From JBNKWA01 sp050299555 (GTDB taxonomy: Bacteria > Pseudomonadota > Alphaproteobacteria > Rhodobacterales > Rhodobacteraceae): a stretch of DNA of 64,000 nucleotides. The notes under the pieces are model-generated. The model was not told the origin of the DNA. It saw only the letters and a program-made list of their open reading frames with translations, and ran no database searches. How positions within the stretch are numbered: position 1 is the first letter of the stretch; every line of letters starts with the position of its first letter. The translations under genes and the position numbers were made by a program. This document shows, piece after piece, positions 17,430 through 26,783 of the stretch. Location of the stretch: contig JBNKWA010000090.1 of NCBI GenBank assembly GCA_050299555.1, positions 1 through 64,000 on the forward strand, in the 5' to 3' direction.

Positions 17430-17947
17430 GCCGCTGCCTCTCCGGCTGCCGCCGCCACCGGATGGCGCCAGACCTCGGTCACCGTGCCCGCCGGCATCGC
17501 CGCGTCGGGGTCGCGCCGGGCGCCGAGCCGGGTGGCCAGCCGCGCCGAGGCGACGTTGCGGGCGTCGATGTAGCTGACCAGCGAGGTGACCAGCCGCTTG
17601 TCCAGCACGAAGTCGCGCAGGCTCGCCGCCGCCTCGGTGGCATAGCCCCGGCCCTCGTGGCCCTCGAGCAGGAACCAGCCCAGCTCCGGCTCGGGGAAGT
17701 CGAGGCCCCGGGTCACCGAGACCTGTCCCACCATGGTGCCGTCGCGGGTCACCGCCAGGCCGCCGAAACCTTCGAGCTGCCACTGCGCCACGTCGTTGGT
17801 CAGCCAGTTCCAGGCGATCGCCGAGCCGAAGGGGCCGCCCATGAAGCGCGCCCGCGCCGAGGTCACGAAGCCGCGATAGGCGGCATGGTCTTCCATCCGC
17901 AGCGGTCGCAGCACCAGCCGCTCCGTGGTCAGCACCGGCGGTGTCAT
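17426..17947 (-). CDS. GNAT acetyltransferase 6 of 8
   Basis: 173 residues: MTPPVLTTERLVLRPLRMED, TRGLDFPEPELGWFLLEGHE, motif A GHEGRGYATEAAASLR, and VSYIDARNVASARLATRLGA. It contains VTRDGTMVGQVSV, close to the acceptor-side strand of copy 8 (VTLRDGTPVGGCGL). It overlaps both neighbours by ATGA. Confidence 0.85.
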   Translation of the reverse strand: MTPPVLTTERLVLRPLRMEDHAAYRGFVTSARARFMGGPFGSAIAWNWLTNDVAQWQLEGFGGLAVTRDGTMVGQVSVTRGLDFPEPELGWFLLEGHEGRGYATEAAASLRDFVLDKRLVTSLVSYIDARNVASARLATRLGARRDPDAAMPAGTVTEVWRHPVAAAAGEAAA

Positions 17948-18456
17948 TGCAGCGCCTCCGGCCCCGGGTGCCGCCAGACCTCCAGCGCGAAGCCCTGGGG
18001 AAAGGCGTGCATGCGCTCAAAGGTGGCGCCCAGCCGGGCGGCCAGCGCCTTCGACCGCGTGTTCTCGGCGTCGATGGTGCTGATCGCGGTGGTCCAGCCG
18101 AAATGCCGGTAGGCATGGGCACGCGCCGCCAGCGCCGCCTCGGCGGCGATGCCGCGCCCCTCGGCCTCGGGCATCAGCGTCCAGCCGATCTCGGCCTCGG
18201 GCCATTCGCCGGGGTGCCAGCACCCGACCCGGCCGCAATAGGCGCCGGTCGCCTTCTCCTCCACCGCCCAGAAGCCGTAGCCGCGCAGCATCCAGTGCCC
18301 GAGCATCGCCGCGACGATGCGCCAGACCTCGTGCGGCGCCTTCGGCCCGCCGGTAAAGCGCGACCGGTCCGAGGCCCAATAGCGCTCCTCGGCCGGCAGG
18401 TCGCCGGCATCCAGCGCCCGCAGGACCAGGCGCTCGGTCTCGATGACGGGGATCAT
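17944..18456 (-). CDS. GNAT acetyltransferase 7 of 8
   Basis: 170 residues: MIPVIETERLVLRALDAGDL, CWHPGEWPEAEIGWTLMPEA, motif A EAEGRGIAAEAALAAR, and ISTIDAENTRSKALAARLGA. TERLVLR and the WTTAIS strand place it nearest copies 2 and 3 by eye. It overlaps copies 6 and 8 by ATGA. Confidence 0.85.
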   Translation of the reverse strand: MIPVIETERLVLRALDAGDLPAEERYWASDRSRFTGGPKAPHEVWRIVAAMLGHWMLRGYGFWAVEEKATGAYCGRVGCWHPGEWPEAEIGWTLMPEAEGRGIAAEAALAARAHAYRHFGWTTAISTIDAENTRSKALAARLGATFERMHAFPQGFALEVWRHPGPEALQ

Positions 18457-18971
18457 GCGGCAGCTCCGGCGGCGCGGCGCGGCAGGGTGAAGATGTCGCG
18501 GGTGACACCGTCGGGGAAGGTCTCGCGGCGGGTCTTCCGGCCGCCGAGGCGCTCGGCGAGGCGGCGGGCGCCGGTGTTTTCGTCGCGCATATGGGTTTCG
18601 ACCGCGGGCCAGCCCAGGGTGTCATGGGCAAACGCGATGGCGGCGCGGGAGGCTTCGGTGGCATAGCCCTTGCCGCGCTGTTCGCGCAGCAGCCACCAGG
18701 TCAGTTCATGGCTTGGCCAGCCTTGCGGGTGGACCAGGCCGCAGCCGCCGACGGGCGTGCCGTCGCGCAGCGTGACGACCCATTTGCCGAAGCCCTTCAG
18801 GTGCCAGTGGCCGAGATCGCGGCACAGCACATGATAGGCCTCGTCCGCGCGGCGCGGCCCGCCGTAATTGCCCGACCCTTGGGCATCGGCGTAGAACGCC
18901 GCATAGACGGCGGCATCGGCCTCGACGGGCGCCCGCATGACCAGGCGCTCGGTCTTCAGGGTCGGGATCAT
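18453..18971 (-). CDS. GNAT acetyltransferase 8 of 8
   Basis: 172 residues: MIPTLKTERLVMRAPVEADA, PQGWPSHELTWWLLREQRGK, motif A EQRGKGYATEASRAAI, and VETHMRDENTGARRLAERLG. It directly follows ffh (ATGA overlap). This is the position where relatives usually carry a GNAT gene, so it may be the ancestral member of the array. Its motif A differs from the EGRG type of most other copies. Confidence 0.86.
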   Translation of the reverse strand: MIPTLKTERLVMRAPVEADAAVYAAFYADAQGSGNYGGPRRADEAYHVLCRDLGHWHLKGFGKWVVTLRDGTPVGGCGLVHPQGWPSHELTWWLLREQRGKGYATEASRAAIAFAHDTLGWPAVETHMRDENTGARRLAERLGGRKTRRETFPDGVTRDIFTLPRRAAGAAA

Positions 18972-20476
18972 TTCTTCTTGCCCATCCCCAGGCCGGACAG
19001 CCCCTCGGGCAGCTTCATGCCGCCGCCACCCATGCCCGAAAGCCCCGGCGGCAACTGACCGGGCGCGCCCCCCGGAACGCCCCCCGGAACGCCCCCGGGA
19101 ACGCCACCCGGCATCCCGCCCTTCATCCCGAAGAGCGAGGCCAGCCCGCCGCGCATCAGGCCCTTGTTCCCCATCCGGCCCATCTTCTTCATCATGTCGG
19201 CCATCTGCCGGTGCATCTTCAGCAGCTTGTTGAGCTCGCTCACCTCCATGCCGGCGCCGGCGGCGACCCGCCTCTTGCGGCTCGCCTGCAGGATCTCGGG
19301 CCGTGCCCGTTCCTTCTTGGTCCTCGAGTTGATCAGCGCCACCTGCCGCCGCAGCACGGTGTCGTCGAACCCAGCCTCCTCCATCTGGCGGCTGAGCTTG
19401 CCCATGCCGGGCATCATCCCCATGACCCCCTGCATGCCGCCCATCTTCATCATCTGCTCAAGCTGCATCTTGAGGTCGTTCATCGAGAAGAGGCCCTTCT
19501 GGAACCGCTTCATCATCCGTTCGGCCTCGGCGGCCTCGACCGTCTCCTGCGCCTTCTCGACCAGGGCCACGATGTCGCCCATGCCGAGGATGCGGCCGGC
19601 GATCTGGCCCGGGCGGAACTCCTCCAGCGCCTCCATCTTCTCGCCGGCGCCGACGAACTTGATCGGCTTGCCGGTGACCGCGCGCATCGACAGCGCCGCG
19701 CCGCCGCGGCCGTCGCCGTCCATCCGGGTCAGGATCACGCCCGAGATGCCGATCCGCTTGTCGAAATTCTCGGCCGTGTTGACCGCGTCCTGGCCGGTCA
19801 GCCCGTCCACCACCAGCAGCGTCTCGTGCGGCCTGGTGGCGTCGCGCACCGCCTCGACCTCGGCCATCAGCTCGTCGTCGATGGACAGCCGCCCGGCGGT
19901 ATCCAGCATCACCACGTCATAGCCGCCGAGCGAGGCCTGCTGCCTGGCCCGCTTGGCGATCGCCACCGCGTCCTGGCCGGCGATGATCGGCAGCACGTCG
20001 ACACCGACCTGGCGGCCGAGCACCGCGAGCTGCTCCATCGCCGCCGGGCGGCGGGTGTCGAGCGAGGCCATCAGCACCCGCTTGCCCTCGCGCTCGCTCA
20101 GCCGCTTGGCCAGCTTGGCCGTGGTCGTGGTCTTGCCCGAGCCCTGCAGGCCCACCATCAGCACCGGCGCCGGCGGGCTGTCCACCTTCAGCCGCGCCGC
20201 CTCCTCGCCGTCGCCGGCAAGCACCGCGACCAGCTCGTCATGGACGATCTTGACCACCTGCTGGCCCGGCGTGACCGATTTCGTCACCGCCTGGCCGGTG
20301 GCCTTGTCCTGCACCGCCTTGACGAAGTCGCGGGCCACCGGCAGCGAGACATCCGCCTCCAGCAGCGCCACCCGGACCTCGCGCAGCGCCGTGGCCACGT
20401 CGGCATCGCTCAGCGCGCCCTGCTTGGTCAGGCGCTCGAAGACGCCGCTCAGCCGCTCGGAAAGGTTCTCGAACAT
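18968..20476 (-). CDS. ffh: Signal recognition particle protein Ffh (SRP54)
   Basis: 502 residues. N domain (MFENLSERLSGVFERLTKQG), GTPase domain with GLQGSGKTTTTAKLAKRL (about 107-124), DTRRPAAMEQL, DTAGRLSIDDEL and ILTRMDGDGRGGAALS, then the Met-rich M domain (MKMGGMQGVMGMMPGMGKL) that binds signal peptides and 4.5S RNA. It guides membrane proteins to FtsY and SecYEG. The C-terminus has a low-complexity tail with four GG(V/A)PGG-type repeats, encoded by near-identical 12-bp units at about 19055-19115. It is the first gene of the long operon. Confidence 0.95.
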   Translation of the reverse strand: MFENLSERLSGVFERLTKQGALSDADVATALREVRVALLEADVSLPVARDFVKAVQDKATGQAVTKSVTPGQQVVKIVHDELVAVLAGDGEEAARLKVDSPPAPVLMVGLQGSGKTTTTAKLAKRLSEREGKRVLMASLDTRRPAAMEQLAVLGRQVGVDVLPIIAGQDAVAIAKRARQQASLGGYDVVMLDTAGRLSIDDELMAEVEAVRDATRPHETLLVVDGLTGQDAVNTAENFDKRIGISGVILTRMDGDGRGGAALSMRAVTGKPIKFVGAGEKMEALEEFRPGQIAGRILGMGDIVALVEKAQETVEAAEAERMMKRFQKGLFSMNDLKMQLEQMMKMGGMQGVMGMMPGMGKLSRQMEEAGFDDTVLRRQVALINSRTKKERARPEILQASRKRRVAAGAGMEVSELNKLLKMHRQMADMMKKMGRMGNKGLMRGGLASLFGMKGGMPGGVPGGVPGGVPGGAPGQLPPGLSGMGGGGMKLPEGLSGLGMGKKK

Positions 20477-20746
20477 CGCACCCCCTCCTCAGGGGTCGTT
20501 GAATGCATGTGCGCCCCCGTGGGCGCAACGCGCTGACGGGGGGCGATCCCGGATCCGGCCGGGACCGGAGGGCTTCGGACCATCCGGGACGGGTGGCAAC
20601 TACCCTTCCGGCCGCCGCAGGTCAAGCGGCGCCTCGTGCGGTACGCATTCGCGGCGGGTTTTCAACCGCCGGCTGCTGGCCTATCACTGCGCAGGCACCG
20701 GGCCGCAGGGCCCGCGAGCAGGGCCCCGGGGACGAGTTCGACTCAC

Positions 20747-21940
20747 ATGGACGTAATCATCCATTTCGGTGTCGCCAAGACCGGCACAACCTCGCTGCAA
20801 TACGCGCTGCATCGCGGCCGGCGAGAGCTGATGAGGCACGGCGTCAGCTATCCCAAGCCGCCGCACGGCATCGCGCATCACATCCTGGCCGCGCTGATTG
20901 CCGACCGCGAGGCGCTGCACCCGTGGCTGCTCTATCGCTACGGCGGCGACTATGACGCGCTGATGGCCGGAGCGAACCGGTTCTGGGCCGAGATCGTCGA
21001 GCGCACGGGCAAGCGCAAGTGGAAGGCCCTGGTGCTGTCCAGCGAGTTCCTCTGGAGCCATGCCAGCGACGATGCCAGCCTGGAGCGGCTGAAGGCGCTG
21101 GTCGAGCCGCTGGTCCAGCTCCGGGGCGGACGCATCCGGCCGGTGGTCTACGTGCGCGACCCGGCCGACTGGTTCCTGTCCTCGCGCCAGGAGACCACCA
21201 AGGTCTCGGCGACGCCGCTGAACACCGGATTCATCAGCTATCGCTGGCCGCTGGAGCGGATCGAGGCAGTGCTGGGCGATGTCGCCGTGCGGCCCTTCGT
21301 GCGCGAAGCGCTGGCCGGCGGCGACGTGGTCAGCGACTTTCGCGCCCATTTCCTCGCCGATGTGCCCGACGACCTGCTGCAATCGGTGCGCCGCAACGAG
21401 ACGCTGTCGGCCGAGGCAATGGACATCCTGCACAGCTACAACCGGTGGAAAAGCGCCGGCGCCGAATGGAGCAGCACCGACACGTCGCGGGCACTCAGGC
21501 GCCGGCTCGAGACCGCCGACGCGGCAGGCGGCGCGGTTCCGGCACCGGTGCTGAAGCCCGCCGTGCGCGACGAGATCTATCGCCGCGCACAGGATCTTGG
21601 CTGGCTGCGCGAACGCCACGGCATCGTCTTTCCCAAGGTGGACTACGCCATCGCCGGCAGCCTCGGCGACGAGGCCGTCAGCTTCGGCGGTGGGGTGCCG
21701 GACATCGTCACCCTCGACCAGACCCGCCGCGACGTGCTGCTGATGACCGTGCTCGACGAGGCGGTCGCCGAGGCGAACACGCGGATCCTGAAGCCGCCGA
21801 AGCTGCGCTACGGCGGGCCGGCGCTGGCCGCCGAGCGGTTGCGTGCCCTGGGCCGCGCGCTCGGCCGGCTCAACCCGCTGGGTTCGACCAAATCCCGACG
21901 CGCCGGCCAGGGCCTGGCGCGCCCCCGCAACAGCCAATAG
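20747..21940 (+). CDS. Sulfotransferase-like protein
   Basis: 397 residues. It has the PAPS 5'-phosphosulfate loop FGVAKTGTTSLQYAL near the N-terminus and a 3'-phosphate-binding segment VYVRDPADWFLSSRQ (about residue 140), the two sulfotransferase signatures. The C-terminal HGIVFPKVDYAIAG is shared with the second module of the next gene. No signal peptide or membrane anchor is seen. The ATG at 20747 begins the fold; the longer frame upstream is not conserved. The acceptor could be a polysaccharide or a lipid and is not known. Confidence 0.75.
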   Translation: MDVIIHFGVAKTGTTSLQYALHRGRRELMRHGVSYPKPPHGIAHHILAALIADREALHPWLLYRYGGDYDALMAGANRFWAEIVERTGKRKWKALVLSSEFLWSHASDDASLERLKALVEPLVQLRGGRIRPVVYVRDPADWFLSSRQETTKVSATPLNTGFISYRWPLERIEAVLGDVAVRPFVREALAGGDVVSDFRAHFLADVPDDLLQSVRRNETLSAEAMDILHSYNRWKSAGAEWSSTDTSRALRRRLETADAAGGAVPAPVLKPAVRDEIYRRAQDLGWLRERHGIVFPKVDYAIAGSLGDEAVSFGGGVPDIVTLDQTRRDVLLMTVLDEAVAEANTRILKPPKLRYGGPALAAERLRALGRALGRLNPLGSTKSRRAGQGLARPRNSQ

Positions 21941-21951
21941 GCCCGGCACCG

Positions 21952-24264
21952 GTGAAGATAATCCTCCATATCGGCCAGCCCAAGACCGGCACCACGTCGC
22001 TGCAGAACAGCCTCTACGAGGCGTCCGGGACGCTGGCGCAAGCGGGCGTCCTCTACCCCGTCATCGATCTCAACCGGCCCCAGCACATCTTCCTGCCGGC
22101 CCTGATCCTGAAGAACGCCTTCACGGTTTCGCCGCTGACCCGGCGACGGCTCGGCGCCGACAGCCCCGGGCAGATGATCGAGATTGCCGAGGATTGCTGG
22201 CGGCAGGTCAAGGACCTTGCCCGACAGTCCGATGCAAGGCTTGTGGTGCTCAGTTCCGAACTGCTGTCGCGCAACCTCGTGACATATGCCGGGCGCAGCG
22301 TCAGGGCGCTTCTGGCCGAGCTCTCGGACGATGTTCAGCCGGTCATCTACGTGCGCAACCCGGCCGACCACTACCTGTCGGTCCTGCAGCAGCAGCTCAA
22401 GGTCAACGGTCAGCCGCTCAGACCCTCGCCGACGACGATCCGCGCGGTGATCCAGTCCTACGAGGCCGAGTTCGGCCGACCGGTGCAGGCAGAGCTGTTC
22501 CACCCCAGCGCGCTCAGGGACGGCGACATCGTGCGCGACTTCGCGGCAAAGTTCCTGCCGGCCGAGATCGGCGCCGATACCCTGCCATCGCTGCGCACCA
22601 ACGAGTCCATTTCGGCCGAGGCGATGGATATCCTGGCCGCCTGCGGCAAGGGCCAGCCCGAGCAGTTCGACACCGAGGCGCATGCCTCATGGGAGAAGCT
22701 CCGGCGCATCGTCATTCGCATCGACAAGCGCATCGACGGCGCCGGCAAGCCGCGTCTCAAGGCGGCGGTCCGGGATGCGATCATCGGTGCCTCGGGCGAC
22801 ATCAACTGGGTGGCGGAACGGTTCGGGATCGAGTTTCCGGGCGTCGACCGCAGCGCCATCGGCGGCGCCTTCCCCGACGAGATCGCCGGGCTGGATGTGC
22901 CCGACATCATCGAAGTGGATCCCGACCGGCGTCACATACTTGCCCGGCGCGTGGCGCGAAAGCTCGGGGAAGAAGGCGTGACCATCGACCTCGGTGGCGG
23001 CATCGTTTCCCGGGCGGCACCGGTTGCCCCTGCGGCACCGGCTGCCCCTGCGGCACCGGTGGCACCGGCTGCCCCTGCAGCCGCCGCTGCGGCCGCGGCG
23101 CCCAAACCGCGGCCGAGGCCCCGAAAGGCGCCGACCGGCGACGGACCCGAGGTCATCGTTCACTTCGGCTCCGCCAAGACCGGCACCACTGCCCTGCAGA
23201 CAAGCCTGGCCGCCAGCCGTGCCAAGCTGAAGCAGCACGGCGTCCTCTACCCCGAGGCGGGCGAGGGCGAGGCGCATCATCTGCTTGCCGCATTGTTCAA
23301 GGAACCGGAGGTCCTGCACCCCTACCTGCTCACCGTCTACGGCGATGCCGAGGCCATGCGCGAAAGGGCCGAGGCGGCCTGGTCGGCCATCGTCAGGCAG
23401 GTGAAGTCGGAAAAGCCGCATACCGTCATCCTCAGCAGCGAATTCTTCTTCGGCCGCCTGACCCCCCAGGCGATGGAACGCTTCGCCGAGCGCCTCGATG
23501 AACTGGGCGGCCGGGTGACGCCGGTGGTCTACGTCCGCGATCCGGCCGACTGGCTGCTGTCTCAGCGCCAGCAGTCGACGAAGAGTTCCGGCACCCTCGC
23601 GTCGCTGCGGGTGGCCTCGGTCCGGCCGACCATTACCCTGATCGAGGATGCCCTCGACGTGCCGATGGTGGTGCGCGGCTTCGACCGCAGCCTGCTGGAA
23701 GGTGGCGACATCGTCACCGACTTCGCCACCCACGCGCTGGCGGGCCGCGTGCAATCCGACTGGCTGGTCTCGGAAACGCAGAACGAGTCGCTGTCGCCCG
23801 AGGCCATGGATCTGATGCAGACCTTCCACAAGCTGCGCAGCCCGCAGGAAAAGTGGAACTATGGCGGTGCGGCCAAGGTGCTGAGAGACCGGATCGCCGT
23901 GGCTGAAGCGATGTTGGGCGGACCTGTCCGGCCAAAGCTGAAGCCGGCCTGGCGCAAGGCCATCTATCGCCAGGCCACCGACCTGATCTGGCTGCGCGAT
24001 ACCTATGGCATCGTGTTCCCGAAGGTCGACTATGGCATTGCCGGAACCGCCGACGGCGCCTTCGAGGACTGGGACGGCCGGATCGGCAGCCTGGTCGATT
24101 TCGACGCCGAGCGGCGCGACGCCATCGTGATGCACGTGATCGGCGACCTCATCGACGAGACGCAGCAGAACAAGCCCTGGCTGGCGGGCCTGCGTTTCGG
24201 CGGCTGGGCCACGGCCCGGCGGCGGCTGGGCTGGCTGCTGAGGCCGCTGCTGCCCCGCTCCTGA
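21952..24264 (+). CDS. Fused double sulfotransferase-like protein
   Basis: 770 residues from a GTG at 21952, eleven bases after the previous stop. Module 1 (about 1-350) starts VKIILHIGQPKTGTTSLQNS and has VIYVRNPADHYLSVLQQQ. A Pro/Ala linker (about 353-396, with repeated APAAP units) ends in PKPRPRPRKAP. Module 2 (about 397-770) starts VIVHFGSAKTGTTALQTS and has VYVRDPADWLLSQRQ. Both modules keep the phosphosulfate loop. Module 2 is closer to the upstream gene (shared HGIVFPKVDY) than to module 1. No family name beyond sulfotransferase can be given. Confidence 0.75.
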   Translation: MKIILHIGQPKTGTTSLQNSLYEASGTLAQAGVLYPVIDLNRPQHIFLPALILKNAFTVSPLTRRRLGADSPGQMIEIAEDCWRQVKDLARQSDARLVVLSSELLSRNLVTYAGRSVRALLAELSDDVQPVIYVRNPADHYLSVLQQQLKVNGQPLRPSPTTIRAVIQSYEAEFGRPVQAELFHPSALRDGDIVRDFAAKFLPAEIGADTLPSLRTNESISAEAMDILAACGKGQPEQFDTEAHASWEKLRRIVIRIDKRIDGAGKPRLKAAVRDAIIGASGDINWVAERFGIEFPGVDRSAIGGAFPDEIAGLDVPDIIEVDPDRRHILARRVARKLGEEGVTIDLGGGIVSRAAPVAPAAPAAPAAPVAPAAPAAAAAAAAPKPRPRPRKAPTGDGPEVIVHFGSAKTGTTALQTSLAASRAKLKQHGVLYPEAGEGEAHHLLAALFKEPEVLHPYLLTVYGDAEAMRERAEAAWSAIVRQVKSEKPHTVILSSEFFFGRLTPQAMERFAERLDELGGRVTPVVYVRDPADWLLSQRQQSTKSSGTLASLRVASVRPTITLIEDALDVPMVVRGFDRSLLEGGDIVTDFATHALAGRVQSDWLVSETQNESLSPEAMDLMQTFHKLRSPQEKWNYGGAAKVLRDRIAVAEAMLGGPVRPKLKPAWRKAIYRQATDLIWLRDTYGIVFPKVDYGIAGTADGAFEDWDGRIGSLVDFDAERRDAIVMHVIGDLIDETQQNKPWLAGLRFGGWATARRRLGWLLRPLLPRS

Positions 24265-24273
24265 CCCGCCTGC

Positions 24274-25524
24274 TCAGGCGGCCGCGGCGGCGGGGGGTGG
24301 CGTGCGCCCCTCGCGCACCGGCAGGTGCACCAGCGCCGAGAAGGCGCCAACCGCGACCCCGATCCACCAGACGGCGGTATAGGTGCCGTAGATGTCGTAG
24401 AGCTTGCCGCCCAGCCAGACACCCATGAACCCGCCAAGCTGGTGGCTGAAGAAGACGATGCCGTAGAGCGTGCCCATGTAGCGCAGGCCCCAGAGATGGG
24501 CGATCAGCCCCGAGGTCAGCGGCACCGTGGCCAGCCAGAGCGAGCCCATCACCGCCGAGAAGACCAGCACGGTCGTGGGCGTCATCGGCGTGGCGATGAA
24601 CCAGGCCGCGGCGACGGTGCGCCCGACATAGATCGCCGCCAAAAGGTACTTGCGGCTGTAGCTCTTGCCGAGCCAGCCCGCCGTCACCGTGCCGACGATG
24701 TTGAAGACCCCGATGGTGGCGATCGACAGCGCCCCGAGCGCCGTGGTGGTGTCGATCCCCAGGGCCGCCAGGTTGCCGCCCGGGGCGATGGCGCCGCAGG
24801 CCTCGGCCACGAAGGCGGGGAAATGCGCGGTGATGAAGGCCAGCTGATAGCCGCAGGAGAAGAAGCCGAAGAAGATCATCGCAAAGCTGGGATCGCGCAG
24901 CGCCTTGCCCAGCACCTGGCCCATGCTCTGCTCAAGCTCGGTCCGGCTGGCCGACGCCCGGGTGCCGAGCAGCGGCAGGAACACCAGCATCGCCACCGCG
25001 ACGCAGGCGAAGACCACAAAGACGCTCTGCCACGGCATCGCCGACAGCAGCGCCTCGGCCACCGGCGGGCCGATCACCTGCCCGGCCGAGCCGGCAGCGG
25101 TGGCGATCCCCAGCGCCAGCGAGCGGTGCTCGTCGGCGGCGGCCCGCCCGACCACCGCCAGCACCACGCCAAAGCCGGCCCCGGCGATGCCGAAGCCCAC
25201 CAGCACGCTGATCGCCTGGTGCCCCAGGGGCGTCGTCGCAAAGGCGGTCAGCAAGAGCCCCAGCCCGTAGCAGAGCGCGCCCAGGATCACCGCCCGGCGG
25301 TCGCCGAAACGCTCGGCCACGGCGCCGAAGATCGGCTGGCCGATGCCCCAGGCCAGGTTCTGGATCGCGATCGCCAGCGAGAACTCGGCCCGCGGCCAGC
25401 CGAAGGTCTCGGCCACCGGGATCTGGAACAGCCCGTAGCTGGCACGAATGGCGAAGCCGATCATCAGGATCAGGCAGCCGCCGATCAGGACCGGCGTCAC
25501 CAGGGGCGGCTTGGGTCGCGACAT
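24274..25524 (-). CDS. Major facilitator superfamily transporter
   Basis: 416 residues with about twelve hydrophobic helices, such as VTPVLIGGCLILMIGFAI and ISVLVGFGIAGAGFGVVLAV. The conserved loop-2 MFS motif is ERFGDRRAVILGA. It resembles the oxalate/formate antiporter-type MFS branch (GSAGQVIGPPVAEALL), but the substrate is unknown. The ATG at 25524 has GGGAGG ten bases upstream; the ATG at 25533 abuts that ribosome site and is less likely. It converges on the sulfotransferase-like gene (nine bases between stops) and is divergent from zapE. Confidence 0.85.
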   Translation of the reverse strand: MSRPKPPLVTPVLIGGCLILMIGFAIRASYGLFQIPVAETFGWPRAEFSLAIAIQNLAWGIGQPIFGAVAERFGDRRAVILGALCYGLGLLLTAFATTPLGHQAISVLVGFGIAGAGFGVVLAVVGRAAADEHRSLALGIATAAGSAGQVIGPPVAEALLSAMPWQSVFVVFACVAVAMLVFLPLLGTRASASRTELEQSMGQVLGKALRDPSFAMIFFGFFSCGYQLAFITAHFPAFVAEACGAIAPGGNLAALGIDTTTALGALSIATIGVFNIVGTVTAGWLGKSYSRKYLLAAIYVGRTVAAAWFIATPMTPTTVLVFSAVMGSLWLATVPLTSGLIAHLWGLRYMGTLYGIVFFSHQLGGFMGVWLGGKLYDIYGTYTAVWWIGVAVGAFSALVHLPVREGRTPPPAAAAA

Positions 25525-25682
25525 GACAGGCATTCCTCCCGCAGCAACCGCACCGGTTTGACGAAGCCGGCGGGAATGGTCAAAACAAACCTCGTGATCA
25601 ACACAATCGCGGACCGTCATGCCCGCCAGCCTCGCGCCTGATCCCCGCCCCAGATCCCGCCCCGGCACGGTTGCCGTGCCCC

Positions 25683-26783
25683 ATGGCTGACGGGCCGCTC
25701 GGCGCCTACCGGGCGCTGCTCGCAGCCGGCTCGCTGCGCGATGACGCCGCCCAGCGGCTGGCGATCGAGAAGCTGCAGCTTCTGCATACCCGGCTCAGGG
25801 GCTACAGGCCCGAGACGCCGCGCCGGGTGGGCCTGGGCCTGTTCGGCTGGGGCCGCGAAAGCATCGAGCAGAAATCCATCCCCGGGCTCTATCTCTATGG
25901 CGGGGTCGGCCGCGGCAAGTCGATGCTGATGGACCTGTTCTTCGCCGGGGCGCCGGTGGAGCCGAAACGCCGGGTGCATTTCCACGCCTTCATGCAGGAG
26001 GTGCATGGCGCCATCTTCGAGGAACGCAAGAAACACGCCCAGGATCCGGTGGTGCCGGTGGCCGACAGGATCGCCGAAGGCGCGACGCTGCTCTGCTTCG
26101 ACGAGATGCAGATCACCGACATCGCCGACGCGATGCTGGTGGGGCGGCTGTTCGAGCGGCTGTTCTTCAGGGGCGTGGTGGTGGTGACCACCTCGAACCG
26201 CCACCCCGACGACCTTTACCGGGACGGGCTAAACCGGCAACTCTTCGTGCCCTTCATCGCCATGCTGAAGGAGCGGCTCGAGGTGCATCACCTCGACGGC
26301 GGCACCGATTTCCGCCAGGCGCGGCTGAGGGGCATGGAGGTCTGGCATTCGCCGCTGGGTCCGGCGGCGACGGCGGCCATGGATGCGGCCTGGGAGGCGC
26401 TGGCCGGCGGCCCCGGCGCGCCGCATGTGCTGCAGCTCAAGGGCCGCGAACTGGTGATCCCCCGGGCCATGAACGGGGTGGCGCGGGCCAGCTTTGCGGC
26501 GCTCTGCGAGGCGCCGCTGGGCCCGGCCGACCACCTTGCCATCGCCGACCGCTTCGGGGCGCTGATCCTCGATGACGTGCCGGTGATGCGCCGCGCCGAC
26601 AACAACGCCGCCAAGCGCTTCGTGACCCTGATCGACGCGCTCTACGAAGGCGAGGTGCGGCTGATCTGCTCGGCCGCCGCCGAGCCGGACGCGCTCTATG
26701 CCGACGGCGAGGGCGCCTTCGAGTTCCAGCGCACCGCCAGCCGGCTGGAGGAGATGCGCAGCGAAGGCTGGGGCGAGGGCTGA
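25683..26783 (+). CDS. zapE: AFG1-family ATPase ZapE
   Basis: 366 residues. Walker A YGGVGRGKSMLMDLFF (about 76-91), VHFHAFMQEVH, Walker B LLCFDEMQITDIADAMLVGR, and TSNRHPDDLYRDGLNRQLFV are hallmarks of the AFG1/ZapE family. ZapE interacts with FtsZ and Oxa1/YidC-linked processes in proteobacteria, and AFG1 acts in mitochondrial protein quality control. The ATG at 25683 is four codons after a TTG and is preferred. It is not next to mdh, its common neighbour in other alphaproteobacteria. Confidence 0.9.
   Translation: MADGPLGAYRALLAAGSLRDDAAQRLAIEKLQLLHTRLRGYRPETPRRVGLGLFGWGRESIEQKSIPGLYLYGGVGRGKSMLMDLFFAGAPVEPKRRVHFHAFMQEVHGAIFEERKKHAQDPVVPVADRIAEGATLLCFDEMQITDIADAMLVGRLFERLFFRGVVVVTTSNRHPDDLYRDGLNRQLFVPFIAMLKERLEVHHLDGGTDFRQARLRGMEVWHSPLGPAATAAMDAAWEALAGGPGAPHVLQLKGRELVIPRAMNGVARASFAALCEAPLGPADHLAIADRFGALILDDVPVMRRADNNAAKRFVTLIDALYEGEVRLICSAAAEPDALYADGEGAFEFQRTASRLEEMRSEGWGEG

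Noticed and set aside
20477..20746. RNA gene in the gap between ffh and the sulfotransferase-like gene
   Set aside because: Short hairpins such as GGCGGGTT-TTC-AACCGCC are present, but no tRNA cloverleaf or 4.5S RNA pattern was seen.
22687..24135. Long minus-strand frame of 482 residues
   Set aside because: Antisense shadow of the fused sulfotransferase-like gene. Similar shadows lie opposite ffh, pntB, fdsA and asnB.
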